Shown in pieces: positions 22,363 to 29,664 of a stretch of 33,959 bases of DNA. Below the pieces are notes generated by a model that did no database searches, was not told the DNA's origin, and saw only the letters and a program-made list of their open reading frames with translations. The translations under genes and the position numbers were made by a program. Numbering within the stretch: position 1 is the stretch's first letter; every line of letters starts with the position of its first letter. The DNA is taken from positions 1 to 33,959 of the forward strand of contig JAICQE010000020.1 of NCBI GenBank assembly GCA_025938035.1. Reading direction: 5' to 3'. The DNA comes from Vicinamibacteria bacterium (GTDB lineage Bacteria > Acidobacteriota > Vicinamibacteria > Vicinamibacterales > UBA2999).

Positions 22363-24144
22363 CCAAGTCTCTTTCGCCCGGTCGTTGTGACCAACTGATT
22401 CGTAGAGATAGGCCAGGCTCAGCTGCGACGCCAGGTGTCGGGGCGTCGCGCTGAGCACCCGCTCGTGCGCCGCGATCAGCTTCAGCGCCTCCCCCGTTTG
22501 CACGGCCAGCTCGCCATACTTGCGGCCCGCGTACCAGTCATGGAAGAACGATGGATCGCGAGGACCCATGGTCTGGTGACAGCTCACCGCGCATCCGCGC
22601 CAGGCACCCGCCACCTGGCTGCCGAACTCCACGAACCTCCCGTACCACTCGAGCGCCTCGGCATCGTTGCCTGCGCCCTCGTGCGCCCATGCGAGCGCCC
22701 GGAACATCTGACGCGACCAGTGGTCCTGCATCGTCGGCTGCGGCATTTGTGCGAGCTCCGCAAGCGCCGCCTGCCCGTGCTGCTTTGCTTCCATGGTCAG
22801 ACCCACCTCGCGGAGAAGGCTGGCCAGCTGTGCCCGCAGATAGACAGGTTCGGTGCTGACCCGCTCGCCGGTTTGCGCGTCGGTGAGCGCTGACCGGAGC
22901 TCGGTGACGAAATCAGACAGCAGGAGACGACGGCTGAGCGTTCGAACCTGTTCGTCGGACGACCTGCGCGCGGCCCGGCGGACGATCGGCTCCACGTACC
23001 GTCCCTCGGCGCGCAGCCGCGCAAAGGCACGGTCTCTCACGTCTGCGCTCGGCGACGCGAGGTCCCGGATCGCCGTCTCTGCGCGCCGCTCGCGCGCGGC
23101 GTCGAGCAGCTCCACCCGGCCGACCATGACGCGCACGAGCTGCTCCGGCGCCGGAGTCACGCGCATCGGGATGAAGCGATCGGTCCACGACTGCGGCAGG
23201 ACGAAGAGCACGCGGACGCCGTCCGTCTTGAAGTAGCTGCTCTTCCACGTGTTGACCATCGCCTGCGCCTCTTTCCTGTACAGGCCGCTGGCAACCAGGC
23301 GGCTCTCGACGTCGGCGGAGATCGTATCGACGAACCGATCGAGCGGCAGGGAGCCGGTCATCGACGGCACGGCTTTCTCGAGCGAGCCGTCCTGTGTCAG
23401 AGCCGGAGCGTAGGAATAGGCGCCGCGACCGTCTTGAACGTTCAGGATGAACAGGTGCTGCAGCCCCTCGCCCTCGGACGTCGATGCGGTGATGCGTCCC
23501 TCGCCCAGACGCACCTGAATCGGCAGCGGCACCTCGCCCAGGCCCCGATAGAAGATGAACCGCTCCCATTGCTCCGCCGGACGCGGCCGCGTCTGATTCG
23601 ACCCGACCACGTACGCGGCATCGACGTCGCGTGCGTAGTTCCACAGTGTGGCGCTGCCCGTGGCCGGCGGCTCGTTGTGCTTCAGGTTCGCCGGCCGGAC
23701 CATCACGTCCCACGAAATGCGGCCGTTACGAGTACGCGGCGGCGAGCCTGTCTGGACGAGCCCGGGTGCAACCGCCACGGCCTGCGGGTACCACTGGGTC
23801 CACAGACCGGTCGGGAACCCGACCTCGACCTGCACACGCTGCACCTGCGGCGTGTAGAAGTAGATCACCGGCGTTTCGCTCTTGATGCGGGACATCGGGA
23901 GGCGAAGCTGATCCGTGCTCCGGGCGTGGACGAACGACGGCAGCGCATGCTCCTCGTGGTACATGCCGTCGAGCGACACGCCGTCGGAGCCGTTCATGGC
24001 CAGGAACGTCCCCCACTCGTGGACGACCAGGCCCGACGGGCCGCTCGGGGCCGCCCTTCGACTCGCTGTCGCTCGCTCAGGGCTGGCCCAGACACCGATG
24101 GTGATGACGGACAGAACGGAGGTGATCAGAATGCTCAGCTTCAC
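22345..24144 (-). CDS. Large exported protein with HEWGTF motif and CxxxCH site
   Basis: The product is about 599 residues. A signal peptide (VKLSILITSVLSVITIGVWA) starts at the GTG 24144, chosen because AGGAG lies 7 bases upstream; a longer GTG start at 24171 lacks one. The early block VVHEWGTFLAMNGSDGVSL recurs, from memory, in exported proteins of Acidobacteriota and Planctomycetes of unknown role. The middle is beta-rich and the C-terminus is helical and TPR-like (LAYLYESVGHNDRAKETW). Residues 518-523 read CAVSCH, a CxxxCH pattern, followed by QTMGP. If the protein is exported, this could attach a heme, but it is not canonical CxxCH. Function unknown. Confidence 0.78.
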   Translation of the reverse strand: MKLSILITSVLSVITIGVWASPERATASRRAAPSGPSGLVVHEWGTFLAMNGSDGVSLDGMYHEEHALPSFVHARSTDQLRLPMSRIKSETPVIYFYTPQVQRVQVEVGFPTGLWTQWYPQAVAVAPGLVQTGSPPRTRNGRISWDVMVRPANLKHNEPPATGSATLWNYARDVDAAYVVGSNQTRPRPAEQWERFIFYRGLGEVPLPIQVRLGEGRITASTSEGEGLQHLFILNVQDGRGAYSYAPALTQDGSLEKAVPSMTGSLPLDRFVDTISADVESRLVASGLYRKEAQAMVNTWKSSYFKTDGVRVLFVLPQSWTDRFIPMRVTPAPEQLVRVMVGRVELLDAARERRAETAIRDLASPSADVRDRAFARLRAEGRYVEPIVRRAARRSSDEQVRTLSRRLLLSDFVTELRSALTDAQTGERVSTEPVYLRAQLASLLREVGLTMEAKQHGQAALAELAQMPQPTMQDHWSRQMFRALAWAHEGAGNDAEALEWYGRFVEFGSQVAGAWRGCAVSCHQTMGPRDPSFFHDWYAGRKYGELAVQTGEALKLIAAHERVLSATPRHLASQLSLAYLYESVGHNDRAKETWLSLAR

Positions 24145-24315
24145 GGGCGTGCTCCTGCCCGTTGGACGCACGACCGCTGTTATTTCTTCACTGACACTAT
24201 TGATCCTTGACCCGCGAAGGGCCGGCGGGAAGAATCCAGGGTCGCGGGGAGTTAAGGCAATGTAGACGTATCACCAGCGCGCGGGGCGGGGGCAACCACG
24301 CGAGGAGGTCCACTC

Positions 24316-24735
24316 ATGCGTACTTGGTGCTTTCGCACCGTGTTGGGAATCGGCCTGGCGGCCGGCCTCGCGGTGCTCGCCACGCCTCGATCCGCGGACG
24401 CGTTCATCCACGAAATCATCGCTGCTCTGTGCCGAGCCGGCGGCGAGGATGTGGAACCGCCCGGCCAGTCCGATCCGACATCGCCGGCGTTCACACGAGC
24501 GCTCATGGCGACAGGGTTCATCGCGTCGACCGAGTTCATCGACAACCCCTCTCCCGCGGATGACACGATGATCATCCATTTCGATGTCTCGGTTCCCAAC
24601 TCGAAGTTCAGATCTGCAGGGTTCGATCTGACGATTGAGGACGGCGCCGGGCCAGGCGTCGACCTCGTACTGAGTCCGTTGCCTGTTCCAAATATGAACT
24701 TCCCGGCTCACGCCAACTGCCACAATCTGAGGTGA
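24316..24735 (+). CDS. Small exported protein of unknown function
   Basis: The product is 139 residues with a clear signal peptide, MRTWCFRTVLGIGLAAGLAVLATPRSADA in outline. The mature part begins FIHEIIAALCRAGG, then EPPGQSDPTSPAF and, later, beta-like IIHFDVSVPNS and FDLTIEDGAGPG. Two cysteines (about 39 and 134) could pair. The start is well supported by GAGGAGG 6-8 bases upstream. It precedes a cluster of a leader-bearing peptide, C39 peptidase and outer-membrane protein and may belong to it, but a 190-base gap separates it. I recognise no named family. Confidence 0.78.
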   Translation: MRTWCFRTVLGIGLAAGLAVLATPRSADAFIHEIIAALCRAGGEDVEPPGQSDPTSPAFTRALMATGFIASTEFIDNPSPADDTMIIHFDVSVPNSKFRSAGFDLTIEDGAGPGVDLVLSPLPVPNMNFPAHANCHNLR

Positions 24736-24830
24736 GCGGCGGACTTCGTGGGGCGAGCTCGCCGAAGCCTTGGCGCAGGCGGCTCGCCTCGCGAACCCGC
24801 AGGTTTCGCGCCACAGGCCTGCCCATAGGG

Positions 24831-24860
24831 TTGACCCGGGTCACAACTGGCACTTATGGC
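24831..24860 (+). promoter_or_regulatory. Possible sigma-70-type promoter before the peptide/C39 cluster
   Basis: TTGACC (24831-24836) is followed by an 18-base spacer and TATGGC (24855-24860), about 65 bases before the ATG at 24926. The -35 box is good, the -10 box is poor. A palindrome GGCGAGCTCGCC at 24752-24763 lies further upstream, after the previous gene, and could end its transcript. Confidence 0.35.
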
Positions 24861-24925
24861 CCTTGACGCCCCCATGAAGCGCCGGAAACAATCGTCGGCT
24901 GCGGGGAAGAGAGGGTATCGGTTTG

Positions 24926-25333
24926 ATGCGCACCAAAGGATGGTATTCAGCGGGGTTGGTCGCGCTGGCGCTGGCTGTTGCGCCGGCCATGCTGTCCGCC
25001 TCGGACAACGAAACTGCGGTGAAGGATCAGAAAGTCTCAACGGCGAAGTTCACCGCGTTGAAAGGCGTGAAGGCCGCGCCCATGTCGTCGAATGAACTCA
25101 AGACGGTCAAGGGTCAGCACGTGCACTTCGTCACAATCAGCAACGGCAAGCTGCACCTTGCGGGGGACATCAAGACCGAAAACAATTGGTCGAACGAGTG
25201 GGGCGGCACTGACGGCCATGCAGTAGCGCCCTCGTACAAGGGTCTCTGTGTGGCACACGGAAATGGATCGATTTTCATTCCAACGGGCCCCCCAGGGACA
25301 CCAGTAACGCTTCAGTGCCCGGCCGGGTCGTAA
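24926..25333 (+). CDS. Exported small protein with a double-glycine-like ELxxVxGQ motif
   Basis: The product is 135 residues. A Sec signal peptide (1-26) is followed by a propeptide-like stretch and by PMSSNELKTVKGQ (52-64). This matches the spacing of double-glycine leaders, with E57 at -8, L58 at -7, V61 at -4 and G63-Q64 in place of GG/GA. Cleavage there would release a 71-residue product (65-135). It is rich in Gly, Asn and His and has two cysteines (108 and 131). A stand-alone C39 peptidase is encoded just 20 bases downstream. This resembles Sec-exported proteins with a D/S-A-E-L-S-x-V-x-G-Q motif that occur near C39 peptidases. That the peptide is the substrate is inference. ATG at 24926. 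Confidence 0.78.
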   Translation: MRTKGWYSAGLVALALAVAPAMLSASDNETAVKDQKVSTAKFTALKGVKAAPMSSNELKTVKGQHVHFVTISNGKLHLAGDIKTENNWSNEWGGTDGHAVAPSYKGLCVAHGNGSIFIPTGPPGTPVTLQCPAGS

Positions 25334-25353
25334 CGCAAACGCGTATCTAAGGC

Positions 25354-26100
25354 GTGCGGCGGGCGTCTCGACGCCCGTCGCAGTTACGTCTCGTGCACCG
25401 CCTCTATCCTTTCCTGCTCGTCTGGGGCGCCATCGCCCTGACAGCCACTGGTCTGTCCGCGCAGATCACCATCGGTGCAAGCGGCCTGCGTGCTGATCGA
25501 CCGATGCGGTCGATGAAAGACCTGCGCGATGCGGGCGTCGTCAAGCAGCGCTTCGACTTCTCCTGTGGCGCGGCGGCGCTAGCCACGATGCTCCGCTACG
25601 GCTTCGGCGACGAGGTGACCGAGCGCCAGATACTCGTCGATCTCTTCACGGGCCTCTCGGACGACGACAAGCGTACGGCAGAGCGCACCGGCTTCTCGCT
25701 GCTCGATCTGCAGCGCGTCGCCCGGACACGCGGCTATGAAGCCGAGGGTTTCAGGTTGGAGCCTGGAGAGCTGCCGATGCTCGCCGGCCCGGTCATCGTG
25801 TTCATCGAGCCGCGCGGCTACAAGCATTTCGCGGTGCTGCGCGGAATCCGCGGCGACCGCGTCTACCTGGCTGACCCGTCACGCGGAAACATCCGCATGC
25901 CGGTGCACGCCTTCCTCGATTCGTGGCTGCAGGACGACCGCAGAGGGATCATCTTCGCGATCGAACCGAAATCCGGTGCGCCCGGCAACGTGCCGACGGC
26001 GCTCGCCGCCGTCGCGCCCGCCGGCCGCCCGGAGATCATCGCCGTGCGCGAGCTGCTGGCCATCGGCGGCGCGCTGCGGCCGCCGCAACCCTCCAGATAA
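25354..26100 (+). CDS. Exported stand-alone C39-family peptidase
   Basis: The product is 248 residues from GTG 25354; GTG 25393 (235 residues) is a good alternative, because the stretch between holds a palindrome. A signal peptide (HRLYPFLLVWGAIALTATGLSAQ in outline) is followed by the C39 fold: Q66 oxyanion glutamine and C71 (KQRFDFSCGAAALATML), H158 (YKHFAVL), D174 (YLADPS), so the catalytic triad is complete. There is no ABC-transporter domain, unlike bacteriocin exporters; FapD of the Pseudomonas Fap amyloid locus has this stand-alone exported form. The enzyme is expected in the periplasm. It is the middle gene of a likely operon (20 bases after the peptide gene, 3 bases before the barrel gene). 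Confidence 0.88.
   Translation: MRRASRRPSQLRLVHRLYPFLLVWGAIALTATGLSAQITIGASGLRADRPMRSMKDLRDAGVVKQRFDFSCGAAALATMLRYGFGDEVTERQILVDLFTGLSDDDKRTAERTGFSLLDLQRVARTRGYEAEGFRLEPGELPMLAGPVIVFIEPRGYKHFAVLRGIRGDRVYLADPSRGNIRMPVHAFLDSWLQDDRRGIIFAIEPKSGAPGNVPTALAAVAPAGRPEIIAVRELLAIGGALRPPQPSR
25360..25377. repeat. Palindrome CGGGCGTC-TC-GACGCCCG near the C39 start
   Basis: An 8-bp perfect stem with a 2-base loop lies between the two possible GTG starts of the C39 peptidase gene. As an RNA hairpin it could mask the first start and favour the second. Confidence 0.6.
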
Positions 26101-26103
26101 TCG

Positions 26104-26985
26104 ATGTCCAAGCCGCTGATCGCGATAGTCTGCCTCCTGTTCTGTACGGCGCCTGCGTTCGCTCAGGAACAGGAGAAGCCGATCGGCGAAGCGCCGGAAG
26201 AGCGTGATGCGGACGACATCTTCCTGCGCGGCCAGCGGGTGCTGCTCGGTGCAGGCGATGTCGTCTTCGACGTTGGGCAGTTCTATTCGCGCAGCGACAC
26301 ACTTCAGCTGGCACTCGCCGGTGGTGCTCTGCAGCTGGCGACCCAGGAAGTGTCAATCCTGACCACGGTGCTCGTTGGACGCGTCGGGCTGTGGAACGAG
26401 ACGGAACTTTACGCGGGTGGGTCTTTTCATCACCTCGAGACGAGGATTGTGACGGCTGCCGCCGCGGACCTCGCGGCAGATGGGCGGAACCTGGTAGGCG
26501 ATCTCACTGTGGGCGTCCGGCGGACGCTGCTGCGCGAGGCGGCGGGGCGGCCGGACATCATCGCCTCCGTCGATGCGGTGATCCCGACCGACGACGACCG
26601 CGGCTACGCGCTGGGCGGAGGCGTGTCGTTCGTGAAGAGCATCGACCCTGTCGTGTTGTTCGCCGGTGCGAGCTATGGGCACGGACTCCGCCGGAATCTG
26701 CCCGACGGCGGGCGTCTGCCGTCGAGACACTCGTTCGCCGTGTCGCTCGGCTACGGGCTGGCGCTCAACGACACGATCGCCATCAGCACCGCCGCAGCGG
26801 GAGTGTTCACTCGGGCCCGGGTGTTCGAGAACATTCCATCAGGTCAATCGGAGTCGTTCAGCCTGCGGTTCGCGCTGACGTCCGCGCTGACGGGAGGACT
26901 CTATATCGAGCCGTCCGTGACGGTGGGACTGAGCGGGCCGGGCCAGAGCTTCACGATGGGCGTGACAATGCCGCTCGCGTTCTGA
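26104..26985 (+). CDS. Outer-membrane beta-barrel protein, possible transporter partner of C39
   Basis: The product is 293 residues with a signal peptide ending CTAPAFAQ. The mature chain is made of alternating hydrophobic strands with turns (LQLALAGGALQLATQEVSIL, DIIASVDAVIPTDDDRG in outline, FAVSLGYGLALNDT) and ends in the aromatic residue F (MPLAF), the signature of an outer-membrane barrel. It resembles the broad Phenol_MetA_deg/transporter group. It starts 3 bases after the C39 stop, so the two are probably coupled. By analogy with FapF it could export the processed peptide, but it lacks the N-terminal coiled coil of FapF, so the role is inference. Confidence 0.8.
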   Translation: MSKPLIAIVCLLFCTAPAFAQEQEKPIGEAPEERDADDIFLRGQRVLLGAGDVVFDVGQFYSRSDTLQLALAGGALQLATQEVSILTTVLVGRVGLWNETELYAGGSFHHLETRIVTAAAADLAADGRNLVGDLTVGVRRTLLREAAGRPDIIASVDAVIPTDDDRGYALGGGVSFVKSIDPVVLFAGASYGHGLRRNLPDGGRLPSRHSFAVSLGYGLALNDTIAISTAAAGVFTRARVFENIPSGQSESFSLRFALTSALTGGLYIEPSVTVGLSGPGQSFTMGVTMPLAF

Positions 26986-26995
26986 TGAACGGCCG

Positions 26996-27013
26996 GTCCG
27001 CCTCAAGGCGGAC
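26996..27013. repeat. Short palindrome GTCCGCC-TCAA-GGCGGAC with ACACTGCG flank (copy 4)
   Basis: Fourth copy of the family with loop TCAA. It lies in the 37-base gap between the convergent outer-membrane protein and PP2C genes, where it may act as a terminator for both. Confidence 0.88.
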
Positions 27014-27022
27014 ACTGCGTCG

Positions 27023-29659
27023 CTACACGGCGCGGACGACGAGAAGGGTCATGTCGTCGTGCTGTGGCGCACCGGCGACGAACGCGTCGGCCGCATTCAT
27101 CAACTTTTCGATCAGCGTGCCCGCGGGCGCCGCACGCGCCGGGCCGACCGCGGCCATCATGCGATCTTCACCCCACTCTTCGTTGGCGGCGTTCATCGCC
27201 TCGCTGATACCGTCGGTGTAGGCGACCAGGACGTCGCCGGCCGTAAGCGTGACGGTGCCCTGCTGATAGGTGCAGTCCTCGATCAGGCCGATCACGGGTC
27301 CGCCTGTGTCGAGCCGGTCAACCTGCGCATCGATGGCCCCCCGGCGGAACAACATCGGCGGATTGTGACCGGCGTTCACGTAGGTCAGCACCCGCGTTGT
27401 CAGGTCGAGCTCGCCGTAGAAGAACGTGGCGTAGCGATTCGCGGCGGAGCTCTCGTACACCAGCATGTTCAGGTTCCGCATCACCTCCGTCAGATCGGCC
27501 TGGTGATGAATGGTCTGGGCACCTCGCAAATACGCCCGCAGCGACGCCATCAGCAGCGCAGCGGGAATCCCCTTGCCGGACACGTCTCCGATCGCGATCC
27601 CCAGCAGTGTCCTGGACAGCGGGATGAAGTCGTAATAGTCGCCGCCGACGCCGAGCGCCGCCCTGCACGTGCCCGCATAGTCGAGGCCGCCGATCGGCGG
27701 GAACTCCTGCGGCAGCAGGCGCTGCTGCACGTCGCGCGCGATTTCGATGTCGCGCGCCTGCTTTGCGCGCGCCGCCACCTCGGCGGCCACAGCGGCCGTC
27801 AGCCGGCCGTTCTCGAGCGCAAGTCCGGTCTGCGCTGCCACCGAGTCGAGCAGTCGAATGTCCGTCTTGGAGAACGGCTCCTCCGACTGCTTCGGCCCCA
27901 GACTCATGATCCCGAGGATCTTCTCGTTGAGCGACAGCGGCAGCAGCAGCTCCGGCTCCAGCGTCTCGAGGGCACGCCGCTCATCCCCCGTCGTCAACTG
28001 CACCCACGAATCCGCATCGTCAAAGCGCACCAGCGCGTGCTGCTGTTTGCGCAGCCGCGACACGGTCACGCCGCCCGAGGGGATAGCGACCGCCGGCGGC
28101 TCTCCGTACCCGAGCGCGAACGCCGGCTGCAGGGCGCCTTTATCATCCAGCAGAATGGCGATGCGCGGTATGTGGAGCGATTCGGCGATTCGCGTGGCGA
28201 CCGTCTCGAGGAGCGGCCGGGTTTCGACCATCGTCCGCACCTTGGCCGCAAGATCGCTGAGGATGGCGTCCGCTTCGTAGGCCTCCCGGAAGAACCGGCG
28301 ATCGACCCAGCGGCGAAGCCGATCCGCGAATCGCCCGCCGAGCGCCGCAACGGCCGCCAATCCCACGACCACGATCGCGACGCTCGGAACTCCAGCGTTG
28401 GACGCCGTCAGCAACGTGGTCGCAGCGATCGTGGCCCCCACCAGAAGTGCGATTTGAATGACGCGGATCCCGCCGCGGGCGAGGACATATTGCAGGCCCT
28501 GCCGGATGACCACGCGCACATCCATCGCGCGGTGGACGACGATGACGTAGGCGAGCGTCAGCGGGAAGACGAGCACCATCGTGAACAGCGGCAGGTAGGA
28601 CCACGGTGGAGGGGTGTATTCGAATCTCCCGGCGAGGACGACGATGAGCAGCGCCATGACGAATGGCACCGCTCCCGCGAACAGCAGCATCAGACGCCGG
28701 CGCGCGTCCCGGCTCGGTGCCGCGAACGCTTTCCATCCAAGCGATCCCGCGCAGATGACAATGGCCACGAAACTGACGAAGCCGCCGAAGTCGCCTTCGA
28801 CGCCGGTGAGAAGCTGGATCGGGCGTGAGACGTACTGCCGCGCCCACGCCAGGTGATGCGTCCACAGGCCGACGCTGATCCCTAACAACGTGGTGACCAG
28901 CACCAGATAACCGACAACGATCCACTTCACCCACGGGAACCGCCTGTCGAGCGGCAGCCGTTCCGGGAAGACGATGCCGAAGAGCAGGAGCGCGGGCGCC
29001 AGCAGCCCCGAGCGGAAGGCGGTAAAACCGGCAAGGAACGCCGGAAAGGTTCCCTCCTGTCCGAACGTCAACTCGGATTCGTTCCCACCGACAAGACTGA
29101 TCAGCAGCACGAGGAGCAGCCAGGCGGATGGATCGCCGATGCGAGCCGCCGCGACCCAGAAGCCGAGCGCAATACAGATGACCGGCAGGACGAACACCCG
29201 CACGGCAAACGCGGCGTACTCCGAAAAGCTCATCGCGGGATCGCCGGTGCCGCGAAACGGCCGCAGCTCGATCGACAGTTCTCTGACCGGATCGTTTTGC
29301 GGTCCCGGCGTTTTCACCTGCACATTCAGTCGATCGCCGGGCTTCGCCTTCCGTACCGTGCCGTAGTACACGAAGTAGCCGTCAACAGGACGGCCGTTCA
29401 CCGCCAGTAATGTGTCGGCGAACTTCATGCCCGCCTTCTCGGCTTCGGGCTCGAGCGCAACGACGCCCCAATTGGCATCACCGAGATGGAATGGCGCGCG
29501 GGCATACTCACGTTCGTGCCGCAGCAGATCGAGGCTGTCGGAGGCGTTGCGTACGGCGGCCGTCACCGAAAGCAGGAACAGCGCGGCAAGGACGGCATAG
29601 GCCAGCGTGTGGCCGCGGCGTCGTGATCCTCTGGTGCTGGCCTCGGCGGGCACGATCAC
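27023..29659 (-). CDS. Membrane PP2C/SpoIIE-type phosphatase with PDZ and GAF domains
   Basis: The product is 878 residues from GTG 29659. Order: membrane helix (20-36); PDZ-like domain with GVVALEPEAEKAGMKFADTLLAVNGRPV (65-92); six or so further helices (150-440); GAF-like sensor domain (about 470-620); short coiled segment; SpoIIE/RsbU phosphatase (630-878). Metal-binding Asp positions are D674 (GGDYYDF), D692 (IGDVSGKG), D816 (YTDGISE) and D868-D869 (HDDMT). RsbU-like enzymes dephosphorylate anti-anti-sigma factors in partner-switching pathways. It starts 5 bases after the stop of the kinase gene, so both are likely one operon. No anti-sigma or STAS gene is visible here. Confidence 0.93.
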   Translation of the reverse strand: MIVPAEASTRGSRRRGHTLAYAVLAALFLLSVTAAVRNASDSLDLLRHEREYARAPFHLGDANWGVVALEPEAEKAGMKFADTLLAVNGRPVDGYFVYYGTVRKAKPGDRLNVQVKTPGPQNDPVRELSIELRPFRGTGDPAMSFSEYAAFAVRVFVLPVICIALGFWVAAARIGDPSAWLLLVLLISLVGGNESELTFGQEGTFPAFLAGFTAFRSGLLAPALLLFGIVFPERLPLDRRFPWVKWIVVGYLVLVTTLLGISVGLWTHHLAWARQYVSRPIQLLTGVEGDFGGFVSFVAIVICAGSLGWKAFAAPSRDARRRLMLLFAGAVPFVMALLIVVLAGRFEYTPPPWSYLPLFTMVLVFPLTLAYVIVVHRAMDVRVVIRQGLQYVLARGGIRVIQIALLVGATIAATTLLTASNAGVPSVAIVVVGLAAVAALGGRFADRLRRWVDRRFFREAYEADAILSDLAAKVRTMVETRPLLETVATRIAESLHIPRIAILLDDKGALQPAFALGYGEPPAVAIPSGGVTVSRLRKQQHALVRFDDADSWVQLTTGDERRALETLEPELLLPLSLNEKILGIMSLGPKQSEEPFSKTDIRLLDSVAAQTGLALENGRLTAAVAAEVAARAKQARDIEIARDVQQRLLPQEFPPIGGLDYAGTCRAALGVGGDYYDFIPLSRTLLGIAIGDVSGKGIPAALLMASLRAYLRGAQTIHHQADLTEVMRNLNMLVYESSAANRYATFFYGELDLTTRVLTYVNAGHNPPMLFRRGAIDAQVDRLDTGGPVIGLIEDCTYQQGTVTLTAGDVLVAYTDGISEAMNAANEEWGEDRMMAAVGPARAAPAGTLIEKLMNAADAFVAGAPQHDDMTLLVVRAV

Positions 29660-29664
29660 GCCGT

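Noticed and set aside
25354..26100. ABC bacteriocin exporter
   Set aside because: Only the C39 domain is present; no ATPase or transporter helices follow.
27059..28828. Long plus-strand open frame opposite the PP2C gene
   Set aside because: Translation is a His/Arg-rich shadow of the phosphatase; high GC creates such frames.
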